Source: Martinezella multihospitum (lineage in GTDB: Bacteria > Pseudomonadota > Alphaproteobacteria > Rhizobiales > Rhizobiaceae). From it: a stretch of 64,000 nt of DNA. Position numbers and translations under genes: made by a program. Below the pieces are notes generated by a model that ran no database searches, had not been told where the DNA came from, and worked only from the letters and a program-made list of their open reading frames with translations. Within the stretch, counting starts at the first letter, position 1. Each line of letters starts with the position of its first letter. The stretch lies in assembly GCF_900094585.1 (NCBI RefSeq), contig NZ_FMAG01000004.1:124001-188000 (forward strand), read 5' to 3'. Below are positions 50,147 through 59,710 of the stretch, in pieces.

Positions 50147-51618
50147 GCGATCTTTCCACCTTGCCGAACGGTCTCGATGCTCTTGAGGCGCGGCTGCGGC
50201 AGGATCTCGCCTGGCTGGAACTGCCGGCCAAATCCTGGGTGCCGCCGCGCGTGATCGACGGTCAGCCTGTCGTCGATGTCGTCATCATTGGCGCAGGCAT
50301 GGCCGGGCTCGTCGCCTCCGCGATGCTGAAGAGGCTGGGTGTCGCCAACCATCTCGTTCTCGACAAGGCGCCTGCTGGTCAGGAAGGGCCGTGGGTCACT
50401 TTTGCCAGGATGCGTACCCTTCGTTCGCCAAAGCAACTCACCGGTCCGGCGATGGGGCTTCCGGCGCTTACCTTCCGGGCCTATTACGAAGCTCGTTATG
50501 GGCGTGAGGCATGGATCGCGCTCGACCGGGCTCCGCGCGAAATCTGGATGGAGTATCTGGTCTGGTACCGCAAAGTGCTCGAGCTTCCTGTCCGCAACGG
50601 TGTGACCGTCGATGCGATCCTGCCGCGCGAGGACGGAATGCTTGATCTTGTCTGCAGTCAGGACGGACAAGTGGAAACGATGGTCGCTCGCCATGTGGTG
50701 CTCGCGACCGGCCGTGATGGCCTTGGCGGGCCATTCGTGCCTGCAATCGCAGCTAACATAGACCGGAAATTCTGGGCGCATACCGCCGACGATATCGATT
50801 TCGCAGAGCTGCGCGGCAAGCGGATAGGCGTCGTTGGTGCAGGCGCATCGGCGATGGACAATGCCGCAACCGCTCTCGAAGCTGGTGCGTTCCGCCTCGA
50901 CATGTTCGTGCGCCGCAAGGAGCTGCCGCGGATCAACAAGTTCACCGGCATCGGCAGCCAAGGCGTCGTGCATGGATTTGCCGGCCTCCCCGATGAGTGG
51001 AAGTGGCGCTTCCTCAATTATGCCATGGGCCAGCAGACACCGCCGCCACGGCCGAGCGTCTTGCGCGTCAGTTCCTTCCCGCAAGCCCATCTCCATCTTG
51101 AGAGCCCGATCAGCGGGCTGGAGCAGAACGGTGAACACGTCGTGGTGACGACGCCGAAGGACAGCTATCCCGTCGACTTCCTGATCTTTGGAACCGGCTT
51201 CAAGATCGAGCTGGCCAATCGGCCGGAACTGGCCGCCTTCGACCCGCACATCCGCCTCTGGCGCGACCGCTTCCCGACGCCCGCCGGTATGTCGAATGCG
51301 GAGCTCGAAGGCTCACCCGATCTCGGAGAAGCGTTCGAATTCCTCGAAAGGGAGCCGGGCTCGTGCCCAACGCTGGCAAGGATTCACTGCTTCAATTTTC
51401 CGGCGACACTCAGTCACGGCAAGCTTACCGGCGACATCCCCGCAATCAGCGAAGGTGCTGACCGCCTGGCGCGTGGCATTGTCCGCGCCCTTTTTGTCGC
51501 CGACCGCGAGAAGCACTTCGAAAACCTCCAGGCTTTCGACACGCCGGAACTCCTCGGTGACGAGTGGGCAGACGACGATACCAAAGAGCCTTCCGAACTA
51601 TCTTCCGAAAGGACCTGA
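50143..51618 (+). CDS. Flavin-containing monooxygenase-like protein (class B type)
   Basis: Two-dinucleotide-domain flavoprotein of 491 residues. FAD motif VVIIGAGMAGLVASAML near residue 46-62, FMO/BVMO-like linker FWAHTADDIDF near 207-217, and NAD(P) motif RIGVVGAGASAMDNAATA near 226-243. An N-terminal extension of ~45 residues precedes the FAD domain. Class B enzymes oxygenate N or S atoms or insert oxygen beside ketones. It lies between a LysR regulator and an amino-acid-type ABC importer, suggesting that it oxygenates the imported N- or S-compound. The exact FxGxxxHxxxW fingerprint is not perfect, so the subclass is uncertain. Confidence 0.82.
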   Translation: MSDLSTLPNGLDALEARLRQDLAWLELPAKSWVPPRVIDGQPVVDVVIIGAGMAGLVASAMLKRLGVANHLVLDKAPAGQEGPWVTFARMRTLRSPKQLTGPAMGLPALTFRAYYEARYGREAWIALDRAPREIWMEYLVWYRKVLELPVRNGVTVDAILPREDGMLDLVCSQDGQVETMVARHVVLATGRDGLGGPFVPAIAANIDRKFWAHTADDIDFAELRGKRIGVVGAGASAMDNAATALEAGAFRLDMFVRRKELPRINKFTGIGSQGVVHGFAGLPDEWKWRFLNYAMGQQTPPPRPSVLRVSSFPQAHLHLESPISGLEQNGEHVVVTTPKDSYPVDFLIFGTGFKIELANRPELAAFDPHIRLWRDRFPTPAGMSNAELEGSPDLGEAFEFLEREPGSCPTLARIHCFNFPATLSHGKLTGDIPAISEGADRLARGIVRALFVADREKHFENLQAFDTPELLGDEWADDDTKEPSELSSERT

Positions 51619-51626
51619 CATCCGAA

Positions 51627-52364
51627 ATGCTTGAGATCAAGAACCTAAAGCTGTCCTATGGAAGCACGCAAATTCTGAATGGCGTCGACCTGTCGGTGAA
51701 ACGCGGCGACGTGGTGTCGATCATCGGCCCGAGCGGCACTGGCAAGACCACGCTTCTCAAGTGCATCAACCATCTGGCCAAGCCGTCTTCCGGCTCGATC
51801 GCGTTCGACGGCATCCGCATGGATTACGGACGCCCCGACAAGGCCGCCGTTCAAGCGATCCGTCTTCGCACGGCGATGGTCTTCCAGCAGTTCAACGTCT
51901 TCAAGAACATGACGGTCATCCAGAATGTGATGGACCCGCTTGTCGTCGTGCAGCGCAAGCCGAAGGAAGAAGCTCGCGCCATCGCCCTTAAGGAGCTTGA
52001 ACGCGTCGGTCTTGCCGACAAGCTCGACAATTATCCCTCTCAACTCTCTGGCGGTCAGCTCCAGCGGACCGGCATCGCCCGCGCCCTGGCGGTCAAGCCG
52101 GACGTGATGCTGTTCGACGAGCCGACCTCGTCGCTCGATCCTGAACTCGTGAACGAGGTCCTAAAGGTGATCAAGGATGTGACATCCTCGGGCATCACCT
52201 CGCTCCTCGTTACCCACGAGATGCAGTTCGCCAAGAACATCTCAAACCGCATCGTCTTCATGGACCGGGGCGTCGTCGCGGCCGACGGCACTCCAGCCGA
52301 AATCTTCGAAACACCCTCCAACCCGCGCCTCGCTCAGTTTCTCAATTCCGAACGCGCGATCTAG
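51627..52364 (+). CDS. Amino-acid ABC transporter ATP-binding protein
   Basis: ATPase of 245 residues. Walker A GPSGTGKTT near residue 34, Q-loop FQQFNVFKNMT near 85, signature LSGGQLQRTGIARAL near 140, Walker B MLFDEPTSSLDPE near 161, switch LLVTHEMQFA near 196. The ATG at 51627 (MLEIKNLKLSYG) is the family start. The open frame reaches further upstream into the monooxygenase gene. It begins only eight bases after the monooxygenase stop, which places importer and enzyme in one operon. Confidence 0.93.
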   Translation: MLEIKNLKLSYGSTQILNGVDLSVKRGDVVSIIGPSGTGKTTLLKCINHLAKPSSGSIAFDGIRMDYGRPDKAAVQAIRLRTAMVFQQFNVFKNMTVIQNVMDPLVVVQRKPKEEARAIALKELERVGLADKLDNYPSQLSGGQLQRTGIARALAVKPDVMLFDEPTSSLDPELVNEVLKVIKDVTSSGITSLLVTHEMQFAKNISNRIVFMDRGVVAADGTPAEIFETPSNPRLAQFLNSERAI

Positions 52365-52381
52365 TAGAAAGGATGCCTGAA

Positions 52382-53200
52382 ATGACTTCCATGAGTTCAA
52401 TCTCGCGCCGTGGCCTCGGTCTCGCCGTAGCAGGCGTCGCAATCGCCTTCGCAACCGCCTCGTTCGCCGAGGACGTTCGTACGATCAAGATCGCCACCGC
52501 GGCGGAATCGAAACCGCTCTCCTGGGGCGCGATCGGCGTCGAGCCGCAGGGCTACGAACCTGACGTGCTGAAGGCGATCAACGCCAAGCTGCCCCAGTAC
52601 AAGTTCGTCATGGAAGGCGCTGCCGACATCGCGCAGGAAACTGGCCTTGCGACCGGCAAGTACGACATCGCGACGGGTGGCTATTATCGAGCACCTGCCC
52701 GCGAAAAGCAGTTCCTCATTCCTGACGCGCCGATCGGCGCGAGCCTGATCAAGATCTACAGCCGCAAGGACAGCGGCATCAACGAGATGAAGGATCTGAT
52801 CGGCAAGAAGATCGTACCCGTCACCGCCGGCGGCGGCATCTACAAGTTCGCCACGGCATGGCAGGAGCAAAACCCGACCTACAAGATCGAAATCACTGCC
52901 TCAAGCGCTGGCGTTCCCTATCCGGACCGCCTGAAGGAAGTGCAGAACGGCAAGTACGATGCGCTCGTGCTGCCATCCAACCTTGGCGAGCAGACCGTGA
53001 TCGACCAGCAGAAGCTCGACATCAAGACGAGCGAGCCGGTTGCGATCAATCAGACCTTTGTCCTGATCCATCGCTCCGAGGAGAACAAGGCCCTCTCCGA
53101 TGGCATCGACAAGGCTCTGAAGGAGCTCAAGGCCGACGGCACGCTTGCCAAGCTCTCGCAGAAGTGGTTCGGCGAGGACATCACCACGTACATGAAGTAA
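52382..53200 (+). CDS. Amino-acid-type ABC substrate-binding protein (family 3)
   Basis: Periplasmic receptor of 272 residues. Start at 52382, with AAGGATG upstream. A signal peptide with paired arginines (SISRRGLGLAVAG) ends near SFAED at residue ~29. Family-3 pattern: SWGAIGVEPQGYEPDVLKAINAKLPQYKF near 48-75, DIATGGYYRAPAREKQFLI near 95-113 and a C-terminal LKADGTLAKLSQKWFGEDIT. It follows the ATPase by 17 bases. Likely ligand is the substrate of the flavin monooxygenase. Confidence 0.9.
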   Translation: MTSMSSISRRGLGLAVAGVAIAFATASFAEDVRTIKIATAAESKPLSWGAIGVEPQGYEPDVLKAINAKLPQYKFVMEGAADIAQETGLATGKYDIATGGYYRAPAREKQFLIPDAPIGASLIKIYSRKDSGINEMKDLIGKKIVPVTAGGGIYKFATAWQEQNPTYKIEITASSAGVPYPDRLKEVQNGKYDALVLPSNLGEQTVIDQQKLDIKTSEPVAINQTFVLIHRSEENKALSDGIDKALKELKADGTLAKLSQKWFGEDITTYMK

Positions 53201-53256
53201 CGCCGCCCGTAGATCCCGGCGATCAGGCCAAAGACTGAAAGAAGGAGTGTTCCAAA

Positions 53257-53964
53257 GTGGACCTTTCCGTAATGATCCCAGAGCTGCTCTCGGCCTTGCC
53301 GCTGACGCTTGCGATCACGTTCACGGCCATGATCGCCGGCTTCGTGCTGGCCTTGCTTGCGACGACGTTTCGGGTTCGCAGGATCCCGGTGATCAGCCAA
53401 TTGGCGGATCTCTACGTATCCTACGCCCGGAGCGTGCCCGTCGTTCTGCAATTGTTCGTCGCCTTTTATGGGCTTCCGGTGCTTGTGGGTGTGTTCGGCG
53501 TCGCGGACTTCATGTCTCCGACTATCGCCGCGATGCTGGGCTTGAGCCTCTATCACGGAGGCTATCTGTCCGAAGTCATGCGGCCGGCCTATCTCGCCGT
53601 CGAACGCGGCCAGCACGATGCTGCGGACAGCCTTGGCTATACGTTCCGCCAGAAACTCACACGCGTTCTCGGCCCGCAGGCGGTTCACATCGCGCTCCCC
53701 GGCTACGGCAACTCGATCATCTACCTGATCCACAACGTTGCGCTCGTCATGTATATCGGCGCGGCCGACGTCATGGCGACCGCTCACCTCGTCATGGAGC
53801 GTGACTACAACCAGTACCAGTTCGAAACCTACCTCGTGCTGGCGGTGCTCTATTCGCTGCTTTGCCTGGTCGCCTGGTCTGTCGTCCGCTTTTTCGAGCT
53901 TCGTTCCGCGAGATTTTCTCCAGGCGCCAAGCGCGGCAGAACCACGCTGATGGCAAGCGTCTGA
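53257..53964 (+). CDS. Amino-acid ABC transporter permease 1
   Basis: HisMQ-type permease of 235 residues with a GTG start preceded by AAGGAGTG. Segment LADLYVSYARSVPVVLQLFVAFYGLP near residue 48-73 and coupling loop AVERGQHDAADSLGYTFRQ near 114-132 identify the family. The C-terminal tail is basic. 16 bases separate it from the second permease. Confidence 0.92.
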   Translation: MDLSVMIPELLSALPLTLAITFTAMIAGFVLALLATTFRVRRIPVISQLADLYVSYARSVPVVLQLFVAFYGLPVLVGVFGVADFMSPTIAAMLGLSLYHGGYLSEVMRPAYLAVERGQHDAADSLGYTFRQKLTRVLGPQAVHIALPGYGNSIIYLIHNVALVMYIGAADVMATAHLVMERDYNQYQFETYLVLAVLYSLLCLVAWSVVRFFELRSARFSPGAKRGRTTLMASV

Positions 53965-53980
53965 TCGAAGGAGTTGCTAC

Positions 53981-54673
53981 ATGTTCGATATCGACGTTCT
54001 TCTCCCCGATCTTTGGGATATTCTGGGTGCCGTACCCCTCACGCTCGCGATGGCGCTTGCGATCTTCGTCTTCTCGACGATCATGGGCAGCCTGTTCGCC
54101 ATGGTCGAATATCGGCGGATTCCTGTCCTGCGCCAGCTTGTCGTCGCCTACAAGGTCGCGTTCAAGGGCGTGCCGATGGTCGTGGTGATCTTCCTCGCTT
54201 ACTATGGTCTTCCCTCGACCCTGCAATTCCTGGCATCGCTGGTTGGTGTGAACTATAACGGCCATTCGACACCAAACTGGGTCACGCTCATCGTCGCTCT
54301 GACTGCCTGCGTCGCCGCCTTCCAGGCGGAGGTCGTCAAAGGCGCGTTGAACTCTTTCGACACTGGCCAGGCCGATGCAGCCTATTCGCTCGGCTACAAG
54401 AGGAGCCAGCTCTTCCGCCGGGTCATGCTTCCACAGGTCATCGTCGCGGCGATACCGGATCTTGCCAATTCCTTCATGGTCATCATGAAGGCGCTTTCCC
54501 TGGGGTTCGCCATCGAGGTGGTCGACATCTTCGCGCAATCGCAGCTGACCGCCGCGCTGAACTTCTACTATCTCGAGGCCTTCCTCGTCGCGGTCGTGAT
54601 CTACATGGTGATAGCCTATGCCGTAACCCAGATCGCGGACAGGGCGGAGCGAGCGCTCAGGGTGCGGACTTGA
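53981..54673 (+). CDS. Amino-acid ABC transporter permease 2
   Basis: Second HisMQ-type permease, 230 residues, ATG behind AAGGAGTTGCTAC. Contains VAYKVAFKGVPMVVVIFLAYYGLP near residue 50-73 and coupling loop ALNSFDTGQADAAYSLGYKRSQ near 122-143. Completes the importer begun at 51627. No further gene follows on this transcript. A 196-base gap precedes the CUT2 importer. Confidence 0.92.
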   Translation: MFDIDVLLPDLWDILGAVPLTLAMALAIFVFSTIMGSLFAMVEYRRIPVLRQLVVAYKVAFKGVPMVVVIFLAYYGLPSTLQFLASLVGVNYNGHSTPNWVTLIVALTACVAAFQAEVVKGALNSFDTGQADAAYSLGYKRSQLFRRVMLPQVIVAAIPDLANSFMVIMKALSLGFAIEVVDIFAQSQLTAALNFYYLEAFLVAVVIYMVIAYAVTQIADRAERALRVRT

Positions 54674-54869
54674 GCTCGGCCCAACGCTTCCGACCCAGCA
54701 AGCCAAGATGGTCTCCATCGGCTGATCGCCTTTGAAAACTGCAGCGAGGGATGAGCGCCCGCTCTGTCCACTCTTTTCCCTCGCGATCCTCTTTTTTGGA
54801 AATTCATTTCTCCCCATTCTCATTAGTACACTTAATTTATAGACAAAGGTCTAATTGGAGAGAGTGGTA

Positions 54870-55883
54870 ATGAGCATCGAAAAGTCCGATAGCGGTCTGG
54901 GAAGACGGGATCTGCTGAAATTATCCGCAGCGGCTGGAGTTGCCGTTGCCGGCGCGTCGTTGATCGGGCAAAAGCCCGCCTTCGCAGCCGGGGAAGAGCC
55001 GTCCCTGAAGGGTAAGCGCATCGCCATCAGCGCGACCGGAACCGACCACTTCTTCGACCTGCAGGCCTATAATGCCCAGATCGAAGAGGTGAAGCGCCTC
55101 GGCGGCGAGCCGATCGCCGTGGATGCAGGGCGCAATGACGGCAAGCTGGTCTCGCAGTTGCAGACGCTGATTGCCCAGAAGCCGGATGCCATCGTTCAGA
55201 TCCTCGGCACGCTGAGCGTTATCGACCCCTGGCTGAAGAAGGCGCGCGACGCCGGCATTCCGGTCCTGACCGTCGACGTCGGCTCGACCAATTCGATCAA
55301 CAACACCACCTCCGACAACTGGGGCATTGGCAAGGACCTAGCGCTGCAGCTCGTCTCCGATATCGGCGGCGAAGGCAATATCGTCGTCTTCAACGGCTTC
55401 TATGGCGTGACACCCTGCGCGATCCGCTACGACCAGCTGGTCAATGTCGTCAAATATTTCCCGAAGGTGAAGATCCTCCAGCCGGAACTGCGCGACGTCA
55501 TCCCGAACACCGTACAGGACGCTTTCACCCAGATCACCGCGATTCTGAACAAATATCCGGAAAAGGGGTCGATCAAGGCGATCTGGTCGGCATGGGACAT
55601 CCCGCAACTCGGCGCGACGCAGGCTCTTGCCGCTGCTGGCCGCACCGAAATCCGCACCTACGGCGTCGATGGTAGCCCCGAAGTGCTGCAGCTCATCGCC
55701 GATCCAAAGTCGCCGGCCGGCGCCGACGTCGCTCAACAGCCGGCAGAAATCGGCCGTACCGCCATCCGCAATGTCGCCAAGCTCCTTGCCGGCCAGACAC
55801 TGCCGCGCGAAACCTACGTTCCCGCACTTCTGGCCAACAAGGCCAATGTCGGCGAGGTCACCAAGAAGCTCGGCATCGGCTGA
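54870..55883 (+). CDS. Sugar ABC substrate-binding protein (RbsB/CUT2 type)
   Basis: Periplasmic-binding protein 1-like receptor of 337 residues. Start at 54870 after GGAGAGAGTGGTA. The twin-arginine signal is LGRRDLLKLSAAAG at ~9-22, ending near PAFAAG. Core: KRIAISATGTDHFFDLQAYNAQIEEVKRLGGE near 50-80, NNTTSDNWGIGKDLALQL near 145-162 and the pentose-type IKAIWSAWDIPQLGATQALAAAGR near 230-253. Followed by a double-domain ATPase and two permeases on the same strand. The ligand is a sugar or sugar alcohol, but no metabolic enzyme in the operon narrows it. Confidence 0.92.
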   Translation: MSIEKSDSGLGRRDLLKLSAAAGVAVAGASLIGQKPAFAAGEEPSLKGKRIAISATGTDHFFDLQAYNAQIEEVKRLGGEPIAVDAGRNDGKLVSQLQTLIAQKPDAIVQILGTLSVIDPWLKKARDAGIPVLTVDVGSTNSINNTTSDNWGIGKDLALQLVSDIGGEGNIVVFNGFYGVTPCAIRYDQLVNVVKYFPKVKILQPELRDVIPNTVQDAFTQITAILNKYPEKGSIKAIWSAWDIPQLGATQALAAAGRTEIRTYGVDGSPEVLQLIADPKSPAGADVAQQPAEIGRTAIRNVAKLLAGQTLPRETYVPALLANKANVGEVTKKLGIG

Positions 55884-55946
55884 TAGTCCGCTCCGGGCGA
55901 TGCTGCGACGGCCGGATCGCCCGGAATATGTCCGCTGGAGACCGAG

Positions 55947-57497
55947 ATGACGACCATTTCTTTCCAACAGCCGGTGACGGCAAAAGACGACATCATCCGC
56001 TTCGAAGGCATCGTCAAGCGCTTCGGCGGAGCGCAGGCGCTGGCAGGTGCATCGCTGGGCATCAGACGTGGAACCATCCATGGTCTCGTCGGCCAGAATG
56101 GCGCTGGCAAATCGACACTGATCAAGCTGCTTGCCGGTCTTCATCAGCCGGATGACGGGAGGATCGAGATCGAAGGGCAAGCTTTCGATAGGCTGACCCC
56201 GCATCTCGCAGAAGAGCTCGGCATCCACTTCATTCATCAGGATCGGCTGCTCGTGCCGACTTTTACGGTCGGCGAGGCCCTGTTTCTCGGCCGGGAACCG
56301 CGCATACCAGGCACGCCATTTCTCGATCGCCGGCTGATGCAGCGCCGCGCATCCGATATCCTCAACGATTATTTCGGTGTCCGGTTGCCGAACACCGCCC
56401 TGGTCGGTGAATTGTCGACGGCCGAAAAGCAGATCGTCCAGATCACCCGCGCGCTTCTCAACCAGCCTAAGGTGCTTGTCTTCGACGAGCCGACGGCCGC
56501 ATTGGTGCGTCGCGAGGCCGATATTCTCTTCCGCCTGATCCGTCGCCTGCGCGATGAAGGCGTGACCGTCATTTACATCTCGCATTACCTGAACGAAATC
56601 GAGGCGCTCTGCGACCACGTCACCGTGCTGCGCAACGGGCTGGACGTTGCTTCCGTGCCGATCGGGAATACATCGGCCGCAGCGATCGCGCGGCTTATGG
56701 TCGAGCGCGACATCAAGGAAATGTTTCCGAAGCCGGTGGTCGCACCCGGCGACGAAATCCTCAAGGTCGAACAGCTTTCGGCGCCAGGAAAATACGAGGA
56801 TGTCAGCTTCACGCTACGCCGCGGCGAGGTGCTGGGTCTCACCGGTCTGCTCGGTTCCGGGGCAAAGGAGCTGGTCCGTGCTCTCTTCGGTCTGGATAGG
56901 CCGGCTTCCGGTCGCATCGAAATCGGCGGTAAGGCTGTCCGTCTCACCAATCCCACGCAGGCGGCAGGTCGCAAGATCGCCCTGGTGCCCGAAGACAGGC
57001 GTCGCCACGGCGTCGCGCTCGATCTCAGCGTTACGGAGAATACGAGCCTTTCCAGCCTCGGTCGCTTCACCCGCTTCGGCTTTCTGGACCGCAAAGGCGA
57101 ACGGCGCGAAGTCGATGCGCTGATTGCGCGGCTGCAAGTGAAGACCAGCGGGCGCAATGCCTTGCTGCGCACGCTTTCAGGCGGCAATCAGCAGAAGGTG
57201 GCGATTGCCAAATGGCTCAGTCGCCATTCCGAGGTCTACCTCCTCGACGAGCCGACTGTCGGCGTCGATATCGGCTCCAAGGTTGAAATCTATACGCTGA
57301 TCGGCGAACTCACGGCGCGGGGCGCCGGCGTCATAGTCCTGTCTTCCGACCTGCCGGAACTCATCGGCATCACCGATCGCATCCTTGTGCTCTTCCGTGG
57401 CCGCGTGGTGCGGGAATTCATATCGTCGGAGACGACGGCGGATGCCGTACTTGCCGAATCCACCGGATCATCGGAAGGACAGCGCCATGTCGGCTGA
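55947..57497 (+). CDS. Sugar ABC transporter ATPase (RbsA/XylG type, two NBDs)
   Basis: Tandem ATPase of 516 residues. First domain: Walker A GQNGAGKST near residue 50, signature region GELSTAEKQIVQITRAL, Walker B VFDEPTAAL near 180. Second domain: degenerate Walker A GLLGSGAKELV near 305, signature LSGGNQQKVAIAKWL near 412, Walker B LLDEPTVGVD near 434. One active and one degenerate site are normal for this family. It overlaps the first permease by 11 bases. Confidence 0.93.
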   Translation: MTTISFQQPVTAKDDIIRFEGIVKRFGGAQALAGASLGIRRGTIHGLVGQNGAGKSTLIKLLAGLHQPDDGRIEIEGQAFDRLTPHLAEELGIHFIHQDRLLVPTFTVGEALFLGREPRIPGTPFLDRRLMQRRASDILNDYFGVRLPNTALVGELSTAEKQIVQITRALLNQPKVLVFDEPTAALVRREADILFRLIRRLRDEGVTVIYISHYLNEIEALCDHVTVLRNGLDVASVPIGNTSAAAIARLMVERDIKEMFPKPVVAPGDEILKVEQLSAPGKYEDVSFTLRRGEVLGLTGLLGSGAKELVRALFGLDRPASGRIEIGGKAVRLTNPTQAAGRKIALVPEDRRRHGVALDLSVTENTSLSSLGRFTRFGFLDRKGERREVDALIARLQVKTSGRNALLRTLSGGNQQKVAIAKWLSRHSEVYLLDEPTVGVDIGSKVEIYTLIGELTARGAGVIVLSSDLPELIGITDRILVLFRGRVVREFISSETTADAVLAESTGSSEGQRHVG

Positions 57498-58506
57498 AGT
57501 TGAATTTGCGCCTTCCGGATTTCCGACCGTAGAACGGTCTGGTCGACCGACCGGCAATATCGCGGCCGCGGCATTGCGCTTCGGATCGCTCATCGCCTTT
57601 GCGGCCATTCTGATCGTCTTTTCGCTGACCGCACCTTATTTCCTCAGCATCGGTAATATCGGCAATGTGCTCGGTCAATCAGCCATCTCCGGCGTGCTTG
57701 CGATCGGACTGACGATCGTCCTGATCGCCGGCGGTTCCAATGTCGTCACCGGCGGCATCGACCTGTCGCTCGCCGCCAATATGGGCCTGAGCGCCGCCGT
57801 CTATGCCAGCCTGACGCAACTCGGCTATGGTGACGTCACGGCGATCATGGCATCGCTCCTGACTGGTACATTGATTGGCGCGGTCAATGCCATCGCCGTC
57901 GTCTATGCCGGCATCGTGCCGCTGCTCGCCACGCTTGCCGTCATGAACATCGTTGCCGGCCTGGAACTGGTGCTGACGGGGAATACCGTCCTTCCGGCCT
58001 CAACGCCTTTCCTCTCGGCGCTTTCTGCTTCGGACTCCCTCGGCATGCCGATCCTTGCCTATGTCCTCATCGGCTTCACGGCAATTGTAACGGCGATCGT
58101 GCAATATACGCCGCTTGGTCTGCGCCTTTATGCTGTTGGCGAGTTTCCGGATGCTGCGCGCGCCGCCGGCCTGCCGCTTCGTCGCCTGCTTGCTGGTTCA
58201 TTCGTTGCCAGCGGCTTCTCCGGCGGCATCGCCGGTATTCTCTCGGTTTCCTACCTGAGCGGCAGCACGACGGGTTCCGGCGAGATGCTGTTGCCTGTTG
58301 TTGTCACCGCTTTGCTCGGCTCGGTCTTTTCACGCCGGCTGGTTCCTACCGTGACTGGAACGTTGCTTTCAGCTCTGCTGGTCGGCTTCCTCACCAATGG
58401 TTTCCAGCTGCTCAATATTTCGAGCACGCTGGTTAGCGGCGTTCAGGGCCTGCTCATTCTCATCGTGGTCTCCGCAACCACCCTGTTGCGCCGGCAGGAG
58501 GCCTGA
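57487..58506 (+). CDS. Sugar ABC permease 1 (RbsC type)
   Basis: CUT2 permease of 339 residues with about ten hydrophobic segments. VTGGIDLSLAANMGLSAAVYASL near residue 93-115 and GEFPDAARAAGLPLRRLLAGSFVASGFSGGIAGIL near 218-252 are diagnostic (GxNxxAAxxAGI-like loop). The ATG at 57487 lies inside the ATPase 3' end. Two bases separate it from the second permease. Confidence 0.92.
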   Translation: MSAEVEFAPSGFPTVERSGRPTGNIAAAALRFGSLIAFAAILIVFSLTAPYFLSIGNIGNVLGQSAISGVLAIGLTIVLIAGGSNVVTGGIDLSLAANMGLSAAVYASLTQLGYGDVTAIMASLLTGTLIGAVNAIAVVYAGIVPLLATLAVMNIVAGLELVLTGNTVLPASTPFLSALSASDSLGMPILAYVLIGFTAIVTAIVQYTPLGLRLYAVGEFPDAARAAGLPLRRLLAGSFVASGFSGGIAGILSVSYLSGSTTGSGEMLLPVVVTALLGSVFSRRLVPTVTGTLLSALLVGFLTNGFQLLNISSTLVSGVQGLLILIVVSATTLLRRQEA

Positions 58507-58508
58507 AC

Positions 58509-59510
58509 ATGTCGCTCCATACTTCTGCACACGCCACGGCTGGCTTGCCGCGCCTGATTGCTGGCAGCCTCGTGCGCTACGGGCTGATCCTCGCCCTGGT
58601 TGCGGTCTTTGCCGCCTTTTCCCTGATCACGCCGACATTCCTGACCCTTGCCAACCTGCAGAGTATCCTGGTCAACAATTTCACGCTGCTTGCCATCGTT
58701 TCCATCGCCATGACCTTCGCCGTCGCGTCGGGCGGCATCGATCTTTCGGTGGGGACGGCGATGGATTTCGCGAGCTTTGCCTTCGTCTCGCTCGTCCTTG
58801 GCGGACAGCCGGTGGCAATTGCAGCATTGGCCGGCCTGGCGGCCGGGGCGCTCGTCGGCGCATTCAATGCGCTGCTGATTTCAGGGATCGGCGTCTCCCC
58901 GTTCCTTGCGACGCTCGGTACGCTGTTCATCGGCCGCAGCATCCAGCAACTGCTCACCAATGGCGGCAATCCCGTCTATCTGCCGCCAAACGGTGTACCG
59001 GAGGCCTTCCGTTTCCTTGGCCATGGCACGATCGGGGGTTTCCCCGTGCCGCTCGCAGTCGCCATCGTCATCATCGCGGCCGCTGCGGTTATTTTTGCCC
59101 GTACGCGCTTCGGCCGCATCGTCCTGTCGATCGGTATCCAGCCTGGCGTCGTACGCTATTCCGGCATTGCGGCTCCCGCCTATATCGCGGCCATCTTCGT
59201 ATTGGTCGGGTTGATCGCAGCCGTCGCCGGCCTGATTCTGACTGCGACCGTCACCGTCTATATCCCGTCTTCCGGCAATGCATTTCTGCTGAATGCCATC
59301 GGCGCAACCTTCATCGGCACGACGCTCAGCCCGCTCGGGCGGCCGAACGTCGCTGGCACCGTCCTGGGCGTTCTGCTGCTCAGTATCGTGGCCAATGGGC
59401 TGTTACTGACCGATCTGAATTTCTATTGGCAGCAAGTCGGTACGGGAACACTGATCTTTGCCGTGCTCGCCCTGAGTTTCATCAATCGGAAAGCAGCTGG
59501 CCGCGCATAA
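58509..59510 (+). CDS. Sugar ABC permease 2 (RbsC type)
   Basis: Second CUT2 permease, 333 residues. AVASGGIDLSVGTAMDFASFAFVSL near residue 77-101 and GIQPGVVRYSGIAAPAYIAAIFVLVGLIAAVAGLIL near 213-248. The presence of two distinct RbsC-like permeases suggests a heterodimeric channel, unlike the homodimeric ribose system. Last gene of the operon, followed by a strong hairpin. A long out-of-frame plus-strand frame across this gene is a shadow. Confidence 0.92.
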   Translation: MSLHTSAHATAGLPRLIAGSLVRYGLILALVAVFAAFSLITPTFLTLANLQSILVNNFTLLAIVSIAMTFAVASGGIDLSVGTAMDFASFAFVSLVLGGQPVAIAALAGLAAGALVGAFNALLISGIGVSPFLATLGTLFIGRSIQQLLTNGGNPVYLPPNGVPEAFRFLGHGTIGGFPVPLAVAIVIIAAAAVIFARTRFGRIVLSIGIQPGVVRYSGIAAPAYIAAIFVLVGLIAAVAGLILTATVTVYIPSSGNAFLLNAIGATFIGTTLSPLGRPNVAGTVLGVLLLSIVANGLLLTDLNFYWQQVGTGTLIFAVLALSFINRKAAGRA

Positions 59511-59668
59511 GGCAAGCCGCTTTCCGACTGCTGTATCCGCGACATTCTTCTCGCCCTGTCCGATTCCGAACTCTACGCGCCGAGCCAAGCGCCAGCTATG
59601 TTCGCAGATCCACAGGCCTGGGTCGGGGCAGTGTTCAGCAACAGGCTTCGCCCGCCGGATCATACGAA

Positions 59669-59692
59669 AAAAGGGTCCCGGAGGACCCTTTT
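59669..59692. terminator. Bidirectional rho-independent terminator
   Basis: AAAAGGGTCC (59669-59678), loop CGGA, GGACCCTTTT (59683-59692): a perfect 10-bp stem with a 4-base loop and A/T tracts on both sides. It sits between the CUT2 operon and the convergent flgE gene and can serve both. Confidence 0.9.
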
Positions 59693-59710
59693 GACTACGT
59701 AGGCGGAAAA

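Noticed and set aside
50107..51249. 380-codon minus-strand frame
   Set aside because: Shadow of the flavin monooxygenase gene, which carries both dinucleotide motifs.
53792..54823. 343-codon minus-strand frame
   Set aside because: Antisense to the two permease genes, highly charged composition and no domain.
55338..56618. 426-codon minus-strand frame
   Set aside because: Antisense to receptor and ATPase genes of the CUT2 operon.
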